Positions 37,177 to 48,565 of a stretch of DNA of 64,000 bases are shown in pieces (within the stretch, counting starts at the first letter, position 1; the number at the start of each line of letters is the position of its first letter). Both the position numbers and the translations under genes were made by a program. The notes under the pieces were generated by a model that made no database searches, was not told the origin of the DNA, and worked only from the letters and a program-made list of their open reading frames with translations. This stretch comes from Galerina marginata (lineage: Eukaryota > Basidiomycota > Agaricomycetes > Agaricales > Galerinaceae), in assembly GCA_023014335.1 (NCBI GenBank), contig JAECYW010000003.1:2170001-2234000 (forward strand), given 5' to 3'.

Positions 37177-37229
37177 GCACGCCAAGATCAAAAGTGGGTC
37201 GACTAAACCCATTTTTGATCTTGGCGTGC
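37177..37229. repeat. Strong hairpin, 23-bp stem
   Basis: GCACGCCAAGATCAAAA.. pairs with ..TTTTGATCTTGGCGTGC across a 7-nt loop, with one mismatch. It sits in the middle of the CGAG-type element, outside any gene; possible terminator or relic end structure. Confidence 0.8.
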
Positions 37230-39504
37230 ATCATGCTGTGCACAATGTCGATCATGATCGGATTATTAGGCTTTTAGCATGCAGATCTGATCTGCGGGGT
37301 GAGAATCTTATGTAATAAATCCGGAAAAAATATTGAAAAATAGCCTGAATTTTTCTGATTACAAATATATTAAAATCATGTGACGAGGTAATTTCCTCAT
37401 TGAGAAATCACTTTTGGACGTGAGTCTGCAAATCAGTAATCAGGCTCTAACATGCTCAGTTCTGACTCAAATTACATAATTTTAATATCAGAAAATCCAG
37501 AAAATTCAGGGCAATAAAATAGGTGGATAATTATTTGCAAATATTTGGTTCTGTTTGTATTATTCAAGAAATAAGCATTTTGCATCCAAGCATGGGAAAG
37601 TTGTGGAAAGCAAAAAAAAATTTGTAAAATAAGAGAAATTTTTTCTGAGTCCAAATATATTTATACCATGCAATCTGATAACTTAATTTTCAAGCAAACA
37701 CCCAAGATAAGAGATTAAATATATTATAATATCATAGCTTTCTGGATTCTTGTTCAAATATTGTGAATTTTGTATCATAAAATTTGCAAAATTCTGGGTT
37801 ATCTGCTGAGTATATTTATGCTCACAAATATTGACAAATATTTGCACCATTCCTTAAATACTTCAATTTATTATTCAAATGAATGATTTCATTACTAATT
37901 GTAAATGCTGAGGAATTGTGTGATTTGTTTTGAGTCTTTAAATATTTTATGCTGTTTTTATTTAGTCTAAAAATTATAATCAATAGCTGGGTATTTATTT
38001 GATCCTGATGAACTTATTTAGACAGTAAAAACATAAAGAACTCGTATTTGCCATGCGCAGCAATGGCTGCTTTACAAGTCAAACTAGCACAACAGGTTTT
38101 ACATGCATGAGTACATTTTGAATCAATAATTGGACCAGTAATATCAGAAATAGGATCTTCAGGAGTTTTTCTTTCTTTGCGAGTAATACCTGGGTTTATT
38201 AATACCTTTAGTCTATTTTTTATTTCACTTAAGGGTATTAGATTTCTAAATGGTGTTAATCTTCCACAAACTGCACAGCCTGCTTCTACAAATTGAGAAG
38301 GACTTGTATCTTGTATAAAGCCTGAAATTATTTTATAAAGTAGACTTTTAGATGGTGGCTGAGGAGGAAAAGTTTTATTTCTTTCTTCAGACTCAGATAT
38401 ATCTTTTTGTTTCTTTAGGTTATTTTGGGCCGCTTTATTGTGGATATGATTTGCTTTTTTAACTTTATTAAGCTTGTTATACCAAGTAGTCTGACGTTCA
38501 GCAGGTGTTGCAGGTGTTAATATAGCTGGTGCAAGGGAAAAAATAGTACAAAAGCCAGCACAGTTACCAACACACTGATGAGAAGATAGTACATTCATTA
38601 AAGCTGGTAAAGAATGTTTACTTATTTTACTGATATTATGACACTTTGCAATAGCACAGGCTTGACTTAGAGTAATCTTATCACATAATAGCTCCAAAGG
38701 TACACGCACTAAAAGAATGTCATTCTTATTCCTATATTTGTCCAAAGCTTCCTTAAATACCATATGACCACTATATTTTAAATTTGTATTATCTTTACAG
38801 ATTGAGGAATTTTGAAAAAGAATATATTTTGAAATAGAAGCATATGTTAGAGTTTTTTTAGGACCAGCCCCAAAGAAAGAAGAGTTATCAGGTTGAAGAA
38901 TACAATTACTTCCATCCCACTTATGTGCTATTGAACATTTTAATTGGTTTATAAAGTGTTTAGAACAAGAATTAGTGATACAAAAATTAGATAAAGGCTG
39001 CTGATAATTATACCACCACTGCATAGATACTTTCTCTTCATGTAGATAAAGCATGGGAATTCTAGCCAAAACAAAAGTCTGAATAGCAGAAGATACTAAT
39101 ATTGGAGATACGTCGTAAGTAAACAAAGCCAGCTGATGCAGGGCCAACTGAGAAGATTTAGTGTTAAGCCTCATAAAGTTTGAATATTCATGTTTCAATA
39201 GAAGGTTTCTGATAAGTTGTAAATACACTCTATGCACCTGATAAAAGATATCTTGTGGCGAACTAGATCCTGGACAGCTTCGGGCTCTAATTCCTTGTAC
39301 GCCTTTTCATCCATGATAAGGAAATTACTATAAACTCCTTTCTGTGTATGACGCGGCTTTCCATTGACGTAACAAGACTCCACGGCTTTGAGAAGCCCAT
39401 AAAAGTTCTGAGCGTCAGATTTTTTCTGAAGTGATAATTCCATAGTCAGATATCTTCGGTTATATTACCAGAAATGAGACTTACGTGAAAGGTTGGATGG
39501 ACAA

Positions 39505-41197
39505 CTTGGTTAGAGGCCATTGCTGCACATGGCAAAAACAAGTTCTTACTTTCAAGGTGAGTCCGACTATAAATACAGGTTAAATAAGTAAATAATGCAT
39601 AGTCCGCTCAAATCTGAACCGATTTGGATAATCTTATACTCAAAAAAAGCTGAAAAATGAGGCGATTCTAGCAAGCCTAATTGGGCCTGGTCACGTGACC
39701 AGGAAGGCCCTGATTTTTACGAATTTTTTGATACCAAGATCATAAAAATTGGCCCAGTAATGGCTGAGATACAGAAAAGGGATTTGCACAAAGTCCTGCT
39801 GTGAGTTTGATTATGTAAGCTTCTAAAACATTATTTTCATGTTATTTGGTCATGTTTTGCAATGTTTGGTGTGCCTTTTATGGGTTATCCAGTCAGTTTA
39901 ACACCAATTTTCGGATTTTCACCAAGTTGAGCTGACTGTTTGCCAGATTTGACACCATGACATCATTGCAAAACATATGTAAATATTTGTACATTATTTT
40001 AGATTGGTCTGGGCCACACATTTTAGCCTATCTAGCTCACTGAAATCCATTTCAAGTGTAAATTTACACAAATTTGCGCTTTTTGGGTCGTGTGAGCAGG
40101 TCACATGACCTAATCGACCCTGGATACACATGCCACATGAAAGCCCTGATTTTTACGAATTTTTTGATACCAAGATCATAAAAATTGGCCCAGTAATGGC
40201 TGAGATACAGAAAAGGGATTTGCACAAAGTCCTGCTGTGAGTTTGATTATGTAAGCTTCTAAAACATTATTTTCATGTTATTTGGTCATGTTTTGCAATG
40301 TTTGGTGTGCCTTTTATGGGTTATCCAGTCAGTTTAACACCAATTTTCGGATTTTCACCAAGTTGAGCTGACTGTTTGCCAGATTTGACACCATGACATC
40401 ATTGCAAAACATATGTAAATATTTGTACATTATTTTAGATTGGTCTGGGCCACACATTTTAGCCTATCTAGCTCACTGAAATCCATTTCAAGTGTAAATT
40501 TACACAAATTTGCGCTTTTTGGGTCGTGTGAGCAGGTCACATGACCTAATCGACCCTGGATACACATGCCACATGAAAGCCCTGATTTTTACGAATTTTT
40601 TGATACCAAGATCATAAAAATTGGCCCAGTAATGGCTGAGATACAGAAAAGGGATTTGCACAAAGTCCTGCTGTGAGTTTGATTATGTAAGCTTCTAAAA
40701 CATTATTTTCATGTTATTTGGTCATGTTTTGCAATGTTTGGTGTGCCTTTTATGGGTTATCCAGTCAGTTTAACACCAATTTTCGGATTTTCACCAAGTT
40801 GAGCTGACTGTTTGCCAGATTTGACACCATGACATCATTGCAAAACATATGTAAATATTTGTACATTATTTTAGATTGGTCTGGGCCACACATTTTAGCC
40901 TATCTAGCTCACTGAAATCCATTTCAAGTGTAAATTTACACAAATTTGCGCTTTTTGGGTCGTGTGAGCAGGTCACATGACCTAATCGACCCTGGATACA
41001 CATGCCACATGAAAGCCCTGATTTTTACGAATTTTTTGATACCAAGATCATAAAAATTGGCCCAGTAATGGCTGAGATACAGAAACCATGCAGGGTCACT
41101 ATAGCAGTGGGAGAATTTCCAACCATTGCGTTAGAAACCATTTCTGCCTGCTATGCAGGCCGGAAAACAAGTTCTTTTACTACGTAAGAACTTGTAA
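39505..41197 (-). mobile_element. Helitron-like element with triplicated 436-bp segment
   Basis: Starts CTTGGTTAGAGG with the terminal hairpin, ends with the standard 5' hairpin at 41197. Flanks GGATGGACAA and CAGTGGGCC rejoin in frame within an exon of the split gene. It carries palindrome CCTGGTCACGTGACCAGG at 39686-39703. Confidence 0.9.
39771..41078. repeat. 436-bp tandem repeat, three copies
   Basis: Copies begin at 39771, 40207 and 40643 (word ACAGAAAAGGGATTTGCAC), the period is constant and I found no differences by eye. Each is a shortened version of the 0.88-kb unit, joined from ACAGAAA directly to GGGATTTGCACAAAG. Not a CRISPR: there are no spacers. Confidence 0.9.
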
Positions 41198-41512
41198 CAG
41201 TGGGCCGGCCAAAAGCATCATAAAGAACTGCGTCATTGACATCGGCAGCCTTCACTTCATCATACATCTTGACTCTCTATCTCAGAGGATTTAGTAAAAG
41301 TAGCTTAAATGTAAATATATTCTTACCTCGGGTGGATTTGTAACCACATCCAATTTAGCGTCTGGAAAGGACATTTCAATGTCCTGCTGAGGAACGTAGG
41401 TTTTCTGGTCTTCTTCCACGTTGAAGAGAGGAAGCGGCGAGTACATGAGGAGTTTTGGGTTGGCTTTTCCTTTTCCCTTTGACTGAGTATTGCGCTTGGG
41501 GTTCTTCTTGAC

Positions 41513-41543
<31 letters not shown>

Positions 41544-42210
41544 ACAATTTATATACCGGTGCGCGAAAGCAGTCCGGTCGCCTAACTAATACAAATCCCC
41601 GGTCGAAAGCGCGCAATAAACTACTAATCCCCGAACCAGACCCGAACCCTTCCACTTCTTCCGAATCCTTCCAACGGCGTCCTTCGTGCGCCAGGCCTTT
41701 GCTAGGGGGGACGGACCACCTAACCGTCCAGTCCTGCGAGGGAGGGACGGCCCCCACCGCTACGCCAATACCACGTAAGGACCGAAGCCCGAACATCTCC
41801 TGGCAGCCGCAGCTGCTGCACTCTCTCCACCTTCCAAACCCGGCGTCCGCTTCCAGACCCGAACCCACCCCGAAAACCCTCGCCCACCCGCGCCTTGACG
41901 ACCCGAAACCCGTACCAGCCATTAACAAAGCAGAGTGGGAGGTTAAGGCACCCAACCGATCGCGAAACGAATGAACGAAACGCGACCGCCCAAGCCAAAA
42001 ATGTCGCTAACGCTCGAGATGCGGGCGACTCTGTAACCACCGGTTGTAGCGAATGCAACCGGGTGCGAGGAGTGGAGAACGCGCGGGCACGACGACCCCG
42101 TCCTTGGCCTGTCAACCTCTGCCGACTTGGGGATTGGACTTCCCTCGCCTGCAGCAACCCGAAAGCGGGTATCAAGGCCTCTCTGGGCGAAGAGAACTGC
42201 GCGGACACAG

Positions 42211-45200
42211 TTAGCCTATGCCTGCGGCGGGGCGTTCGAAGGAGAATGCGGTGGGATTCTCCAACAAGAATTCCAAAAGACCGTGTAATCGGTCCGTCGG
42301 AGCGGGTCTCTCGTAGCCTGGGCAGTACGAGAGGATGTGCGAGCGGGTCTCGCGAGGAGCACCGCATCGGGGGCAGCCGTGAGGCTCTTGTATGTTAAAC
42401 CGGCGGTAGTACGCACCGATTGGCGCATGATTCAGTATACACCTGCACAAGCGCGCAAAGGAAGTGTTGTCACCTCCTGCCTTGCGGATCCATGGACCAC
42501 CCTTACGAGTATCCGGGGTTATAGTGACGACCTTCTTGCCCAGCTTCCGAAGCTGGAGGAAGTTGCGACCGAGATCCTGCGGACGATCCGTTGCAGCCTT
42601 AGCCCAACGACGCGCCGCGGTGGCGTCCGCCTCCGAGCGGAGGCGATCGAGAGTGACCCGTGAACCATGGTCCACAGGCCGGTGAACGGAGCCAGCAGCG
42701 TGCTTGTGCGCCTCATGTTGCATACCCCACTTGAGTTTAGAGGGGACGTGGTGAAATGACAACCAGCGTAGCGGATCACCCGCCAGCCAGGTCTCAATGA
42801 GCTTGCAAGCGCGCAGGGAGTGAGCCTGCGACGAATGCAAAGAAGGGTCAAGGGCTCGTTTCGCAGCCGCGATCGAGTCCGTGAAGATTGCAATGTGCTC
42901 ACAAGCGCGCTGGGTGGCGAGCTCGAGGGCACGGACGACAGCCGACAGCTCCGCATCGGGCGCGGTAGCACGGCCTACAAGCCACCTGAAGCGATTAACT
43001 TCGGCGCCTTGTGAGTAAAGGACCCCTGCTGCAACAGCCTGAGTAGCCTTTTTGGAGGCGGGGTTAGTGAAAACACTAGCGTCCACCCCGACACATAACC
43101 CCCACGTATCGGACATGAACAGTCCCGAAATGAAGTCGAGGTATAGAACACGATCACCCTTCTCCAAAGGAGACAGGGAGTCGTCAAAGTGAATGCGCGA
43201 CCAATAGGTGTCGCGCAGTCGACGGCCTGGCTGAGCAAGGGGATGCGAGGGATCCAAATGCTCGGTCAGTTCGGGGAGCCTCTTAACGATGTCCATGATG
43301 GGCCCCTTCGTGGCGAGCCGTTGCCGGCGCGTCAGCGAGTGAGCCGAGAGGGGGTGAGGCTTAGCCTTGCCCAACATATGCCCGATCAGGAATGATCGAA
43401 CGGGATGAGTCGCAGAAAGAGTACCTGCGCGTAGGACACCAAGCGCGGCCATTCGATCGAGGAGAATATGAATAGGGAGGAGACCTGCGAGGGCCTCCAC
43501 ACCTGGGCCTGGGGACGTAGAAAACGCCCCTGTAATCCAGAGAGCAGCTTTACGCTGCATCTGGCTCAATAGCTTCACAGCGCCTTTACATTTAGCGCCG
43601 TCGAAGTACCACAAGCGGAACCCATAAGTAGCTATGGGCACCACGCATGAACGGTATAGAAGCCGCTTGGAGTGCGGTTCCAGACCTTTAGTAGACGATC
43701 CAAGCATTCGCATAGCCTGAACAGATGAGAATGCCTTGGTCGAGTAGAAGCGAACGTGCTCATGAAAGGTGAGCTTGCGATCAAAGAAGAAGCCCAAGTA
43801 CCGCCAGAACGGCTTGGGTTTCAGGGGAGTGGCTCCAGTGTACGGGGCAAAGCCCAGATCGATCGGAGGGTTATAATCCGAGAACGACCTGTCGAAGTGA
43901 TAAATCTCCGACTTGTCATGCTCGAGGACGAGAGCGAACTTCGTGAAAAGTTCGAAGATGACCTTGTAAGCTTTTTTGAGGAGCAAACAATTTTGGTCGA
44001 GCGTCTTCGACTGCACAATGAGTGTACCGTCATCGACGTAGGAGAGGAGCCAGCACGCATCCGGGTGCAGCTCAAAGAGGCGCATGATCAGCACCAAGCA
44101 CAGAGCCGACAGAACGGGAGAGAGAGCAGAGCCCTGCCCAACCCCCACGTCTGCAGACCGAGGCGGAGAAGTGAAGGCGTTCCACGCATACTGCGTGTGC
44201 CGCCCGACGAGATAGGAGGCGAAGAATTTCACCACATTTGGTGGAAACCCAAGCCGGGAGAGGACCGCCAACAAAACATCGTGGTTTATCGACGGAAAGA
44301 ATTGGGCCAGATCGAACGCCAAGACGCTCGTTTTAAGTCCCTTAGCCCACCCCGCTCGCACAATGTGAGTGAGGTAGAGGCCAGCATCCTCAGTGGAGCG
44401 CTGCCGAACGCCCCCAACCTGATTTGGATGGAAAACATCATGTTTGACCGCGTCAAACTGAATGCGGTTCGAGATCATCTTCTCGATGAGTTTCCCAAGA
44501 GTATTCAGAAGCACGATCGGCCTGAATGACTTGGGGGTAGCATAGGAGGGCTTGCCCGGTTTCGGGATGATAACCGACTTGCTCTCCTTGAAGGAGGAGG
44601 GCCAGTAGGAATGCTCGAGGCACCCATTGGCGATCCGGAGGAAAGTCGCAGCGGAGCTTTTCGACTCAGAGACGAACCACTTCAGGTGATCCCAACCAAT
44701 GTGGTCAGGGCCCGGTGCGGACCTGCTTGAACACGCCGAGAGAGCCTCGGTGAGTTCGAACATGGAAAAAGGGAGCCAATCCCTCACTGGCATAGCGGGG
44801 ATCCGGTCGATATCAGACAGATCGTAAGCCCGGCCTGAGGCTGATAGGAGAGGGCCTCGCAGGCAGGTAACACACGCTTCTGGACCCAATTCATGAGATC
44901 CCAGGGGCGCTTGTTGGAGTATGCAATGTCCGCGATGCGCTCATCGAAGAACTTGCGTTTGGTCTCCTTGCAGAGTTTGCGGAATGACCGCCAATCATCG
45001 TCCTCGAGGGACGCGCGATAGGTAGCCAGGGATTCAGTACATGCCGGAGTCCACCATTGGGTAGATCGGGACGTAATGGAGCGTCGGACCGCGAACTCCT
45101 CGTAGGAGTCCGCGAACACCTTAGCGACAGCGCTAGCCGCCGCCTCGACAGAGTCCGGGGAGACAAGATCTAGGGCAGGAAGGCCCTCGATCTTCGAAAT

Positions 45201-46007
45201 AATGGCAGCCCGATATCGCATCTGGACTTCCAGGGGGATCGCTCGTTTACCAGCATCGGATCTGGACGATCTGATCGGGACAAAAGAAGAGATTGGCACA
45301 TGGTCCGATCTCATCTTCAGTTCCGGTTCCAGGCATGTCGTGAGAGACACAGCCTGGTCCGGCGGAACAAACACAAGATCTATGACGGAGGGTCGAAGAT
45401 CCGGATTGTGCGAAATAAAAGTCGGGCCCGGGTTGCTAGGAATAGCAAGCTCGAGGCCAACGGAAGCTGCAGTGTCCAGCAGCGAGATGGCCGTCGTCCC
45501 ATGGGAACAACAGTCAGGATCCCACTCTCTCGAGTGGCAGTTGAAGTCCCCGCCCATGTAAACAAGCGGGGGGAGAGAGTTGGCTTTCTCAGCAAGAAGC
45601 TTGATCGCCGTGTGCTGGTCATCCGAGTATACACCCATGATGTTGAAAGTGAACCTCCCCGCGTACAGGGAGATAAGGACAATATCGCGACTGTCAATGA
45701 GATCGCAGCGAAGGGATGGCCGCAGCAGCACAAGCCCTCTGCTCACAAAAGCGATACAGCGGGGTGCCACTCCGGCGGGCTGGGGGCAGAACATCGGAAT
45801 CCAATCCGGATGATTCGCAGTCCCAATAACGTCATCACCTTTCTTAGAAATGGTGCTGGGGGCTTGTCTTACAACGCGCCACGGCGGTTCTTGGATGAAG
45901 ATCACATCGTATATTTCAACGAGCGTGGATAAGCATACATCGAGGGCTAACGAATTCTTAGCTACGTTGTATGTAAGTACTCTAATCTCGTCGGGTGTCC
46001 TTGGCAT
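42211..46007 (-). pseudogene. LINE ORF2: endonuclease, reverse transcriptase, RNase H
   Basis: ATG at 46007 overlaps the ORF1 TGA. APE endonuclease (FIQEPPW, GGDFNCHS, RSDHVPI) occupies about 46000-45250. Reverse transcriptase follows with FRPIVLLNTLGKLIEKMI, VLAFDLAQFFPSINHD, GVGQGSALSPVLSA and the YVDD active site (near 44035). RNase H shows GVDAS, ELSAVVRALELA and FTDS; a C-terminal zinc knuckle reads CPRCGAPRETRSHILSYC. Compared with LINE copy A, about 20 codons between CEALSYQ and SASGR are missing near 44845, which shifts the frame between endonuclease and RT. Otherwise the ORF is long and well kept. The protein would carry out target-primed reverse transcription in the nucleus. Confidence 0.93.
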
Positions 46008-47860
46008 CAAGCTAGGGACGACGGGTCAGAGGGGGCGGCAGGACGATAAACGACGGGGCGTTCACGTACCTGCTTATAGAGGGCTTCGATCCCTGGGCGA
46101 TCAAAGCGGAGGCCCCAGAACTTGCATTTGTTCGAGGTGGCGGAGTGCTCCTTCTTGCAGTTGGAGCAGTGGGGGCGATGAGGGCACGGCTCACCCTCCG
46201 GCGTGGGGGGAATGGGCGGATTGCTCTTAGGCGAGCCTTTGCAGCAAGGTGCGTGGTCTCGGTGTTGCTCTTCCGTGTGCGGACCCGAGCAGAGTGGGCA
46301 GCGCAAAGCCAAGGCCTTGCACGCCATCATGGTGTGACCCCATCACCAGCAGCGCTGACACTGGGGGACACCGGCTTGACGGTTCGATTCCTTGATAACA
46401 AGGACATTCGTTCCGAGCATGAAAGTGCGCCCAATGAGCGCACGGGCACGGGAGCCCGACTTGGAGTCCCAAATGTTGAAGTACGCAGTACTTGTGGTAC
46501 TGGTCTTGGTATTGCGAACAAGCCTGACAGGCCCATCGAGATGAAGAAGGTCAGCAAGGGCAGACTGGTACATAGCCTGCCTTATGTGATCCGATAGGGT
46601 GAGTCCCGCCTGGTTAGGTCGGTACGTCGGAACGTCGAGCACTCGAAGATAAGACTTCGAGGCCGGGAGGCCAACCCACATCTTGTCTCCAAGATCGGGG
46701 AAGAGCTGGTGCGCGCAACCGCGAATGATTTCGATATCACGCTGATTGGGCACACCGGAAGTGACGACCGAGTAACCCCGGTACGCCTGCAGAACGGATT
46801 CAGCGCGAACGCTGGCTCCGTGGGTGGACAAGGCCTTGACGACCGTGGTCCAAAGCTTGTCGCGCTCAACCGGGGGGGGTTGAGGCGTGGCAAAGTCGAT
46901 CAGGACCTGCTTACGCGAGGGCCCAGCCGAGGTAAAGAGAGCGGCATCCCTCTTCTGCTTCTTAGCAGGAGCGGGATTACCCTGGGGGGCAGAAGGCGTT
47001 ATGGGCCTTTTGGGAGGGGCCGCCAAAGCAGGCTTAGCTACAGCAGCCGCATAGCCCACTCGGGGTTTCTGCGTTCTGCCAGGCTTGGAGTGAAGAGGGA
47101 TCGGGGGAGGAGGCCTCTGGAAAGGAACAACCTCCCTAGCCTTAGCAGGCCGGGGCTGCGGTTGTTTCGGGTGGTCGGCGTTCCCCTTCCCTTTATCGAC
47201 CTTAGCCGGGGGAGGGGGAACATCGGGGGGAGCTGTTCTCTCCGGGGGAAAGAGGGCAGCGGGAGGTGGTCGCACGGGGCGACGGATGGTCTGATCAACC
47301 TCCATCGTGTCCGGGATCTGAATGAACGGCAAGATGGCCTCAGAGAGGCCAACATGGTCGTGGGCGGGGCCAGTGGATGCATCGATCCAGCCGGTGTTCT
47401 TGAGAGCCGCGACAAAGTCGACGGTGGAGGATGCGAGTCTGCGAGACCCGGCAAGAGAGGTATCGACGCTAGGCCTCCCCCGGAGGAGAGACCTGGTGGC
47501 CGATTCGAGGATGGCTGCGATTGACGAGGCGGAGTCGCTCCCTCCTGCGTCCATCTCATCGACAACCGAATGTTCCGACGGAGTAGATGGCTCGTAATCG
47601 GCCATTTCTGAGTCGGAGGCAGGTGGTCCGTGCGCCGATGGCTGAACCGTAGCAGAGGACGCCCTGGAGGACGGCCTGGAAGGTCCTCGACGTTCCTGAG
47701 CAGGAACATCTGAGGAATAGCGAGCCCTGGCTGCGGAAGACGCAGCAGAGCTGGAAGATCCAACTGCAGGGGCTGCAGTAAAGACCGGAGTGGAGGGGGC
47801 TCTTGTCTGGCCCGGATCTTGGGCGCTCGACGAGCCCTCGGTCCCAGGCTTGGGAGGCAT
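46007..47860 (-). pseudogene. LINE ORF1: RNA-binding protein with zinc knuckles
   Basis: Start MPPKPGTEGSSSAQ at 47860. About 617 codons: a low-complexity Pro/Ser/Ala N-terminus, a basic middle, an RNA-binding fold-like region (FATPQPPPVERDKLWTTVVKAL to TSTAYFNIW) and C-terminal knuckles (CQRCW..WGHTMMAC, CPLCSGPH..HRDHAPCC, CPHRPHCSNCKKEH). One TGA at 46343-46345 interrupts the first knuckle where copy A has an Arg codon. The product would package LINE RNA. The family is clear from the shared arrangement with copies A and B. Confidence 0.9.
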
Positions 47861-48399
47861 GGCGGGTGAGGTGCTGTTAAGCGGTATACCAAGTTTCGAA
47901 AAGATCGAACGAGTGGTTAAAGCGTGAAGAACGAGTTAAACGACGAGCAGATTTTCTCACGCTGACTACCAATATGGTAAAAGGCAAGAAGGGATGGGGG
48001 TTCTTCTTGACGATGGGCTCTGGAACTGGGAGAGGGCGTTTTTCACCGCGCTCACGCAATTTCCTCCCCAGGTCTAAATAAGATTAGAATTAGAATCAAT
48101 ACGCTTAAAATGAAATTTAAATTCACCTTCGGTATTCGTCACAGGTGGATCAGCTGGAGCTGCAGGCTCATTACCATCAGTTTCCTGCTCTTCCAGAGGA
48201 TCTATAGAAACTAAAGTTAAAGCTAGCGACATATAAATGAATATTGGTTTACTTACCTTGAGTTCCAGGAGCTGACTGGTCAGCAGGCGCAGCAGGCGCA
48301 TCTCCAGTAGTATCTATATAAACTATCAGGTTAAATCTAGAGAAAGGACATTTAGATAGATATTAATTTACCTTCTGGTTCAGGAGCTGGTGCGCCTGA

Positions 48400-48519
48400 G
48401 CCTGAACCTGAGGCTGTGCCTGAGCCTGAGGCTTCCCCTGAGCCTGAGGCTTCCCCTGAGGCTTCCCCTGAGGCTTCCCCTGAGGCTTCCCCTGAGGCTT
48501 CCCCTGAGCCTGAGGCTTC

Positions 48520-48552
<33 letters not shown>

Positions 48553-48565
48553 AGCGCCTGAGCCT
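48400..48565 (-). repeat. 12-bp coding minisatellite (Gly-Ser-Glu-Ala tract)
   Basis: Imperfect repeats of CCTGAGGCTTCC and CCTGAGCCTGAG, encoding GEAS and GSGS on the minus strand inside an exon of the split gene. Length is likely variable between strains. Confidence 0.85.

Larger units (their letters stand above)
36116..38078 (+). mobile_element. Helitron-like element of the CGAG subfamily
   Basis: 1,963 bp inserted in Helitron-2. The 5' hairpin is CGAGTTCTT/AAGAACTCG rather than CAAG/CTTG, and the 3' end has AAGAACTCG, the GCCATGCGCAGCAATGGC hairpin and CTGCTTTACAAG followed by T. The interior is AT-rich and noncoding, with two long imperfect palindromes and a LINE fragment. It is internally unlike the short family; only the ends match. 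Confidence 0.85.
29922..39237 (-). pseudogene. Helitron-2 Rep-helicase with C-terminal protease-like domain
   Basis: Two collinear open segments, 38079-39237 and 29922-36115, together about 2,450 codons, are separated only by a 1.96-kb nested element; joining ..ASL to KKNK restores the frame. Order: N-terminal region with Cys-rich motifs (CVGNCAGFC, CAVCGRLTPF, CKTCC); Rep domain with HUH motif LHLHLLLW (near 34710) and tyrosine motif AYVTDYVTK (near 34100); acidic linkers; PIF1-type helicase with Walker A GGMGGTGKSQ (near 32540), FLDEVSML, FAGDFAQLAPV, LRQNMRQ, YASQGKT, ALSRGS; C-terminal Cys box NYSCSYDS (near 30670) and His/Asp box NHFTSR..WYHDG (near 30030). I see no stop or frameshift other than the insertion. 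It is the best candidate source of the protein that moves the short elements. Confidence 0.9.
29719..39240 (-). mobile_element. Helitron-2 (autonomous type)
   Basis: Its 3' terminus is at 29719-29762: AAGAACTTG, GCCATGCGAAGCAATGGC hairpin, CTCTAAACAAG, then host T in LINE copy A. It differs from the short-element 3' end at only about three positions over the first 43 bases. The 5' limit is not resolved; AT-rich Helitron sequence gives way to a GC-richer intron-containing gene near 39240, and no TTACAAG hairpin is seen there. The two flanks (LINE at one side, the split gene at the other) are unrelated. Confidence 0.75.
41513..47996 (-). mobile_element. Full-length Tad1/I-like LINE
   Basis: 6,484 bp from 5' end (CATCCCTTCTTGCC at 47996 on the minus strand) to a poly-A tail (poly-T at 41513-41537). 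A 15-bp duplication GGGGTTCTTCTTGAC flanks it at 41498-41512 and 47997-48011. It has a roughly 135-bp 5' leader, two ORFs overlapping in TGATG, and a 3' untranslated region of about 0.67 kb (41538-42210). Confidence 0.95.

Noticed and set aside
39205..39260. A canonical A/TC Helitron 5' end for Helitron-2 (ATCTTTTATCAGG)
   Set aside because: Several TC dinucleotides fit equally and none matches the TTACAAG hairpin of the related elements, so no end is called.
39771..41078. Regular repeats that might be a CRISPR array
   Set aside because: The 436-bp units abut without spacers and are parts of a transposable element in a eukaryotic sequence.
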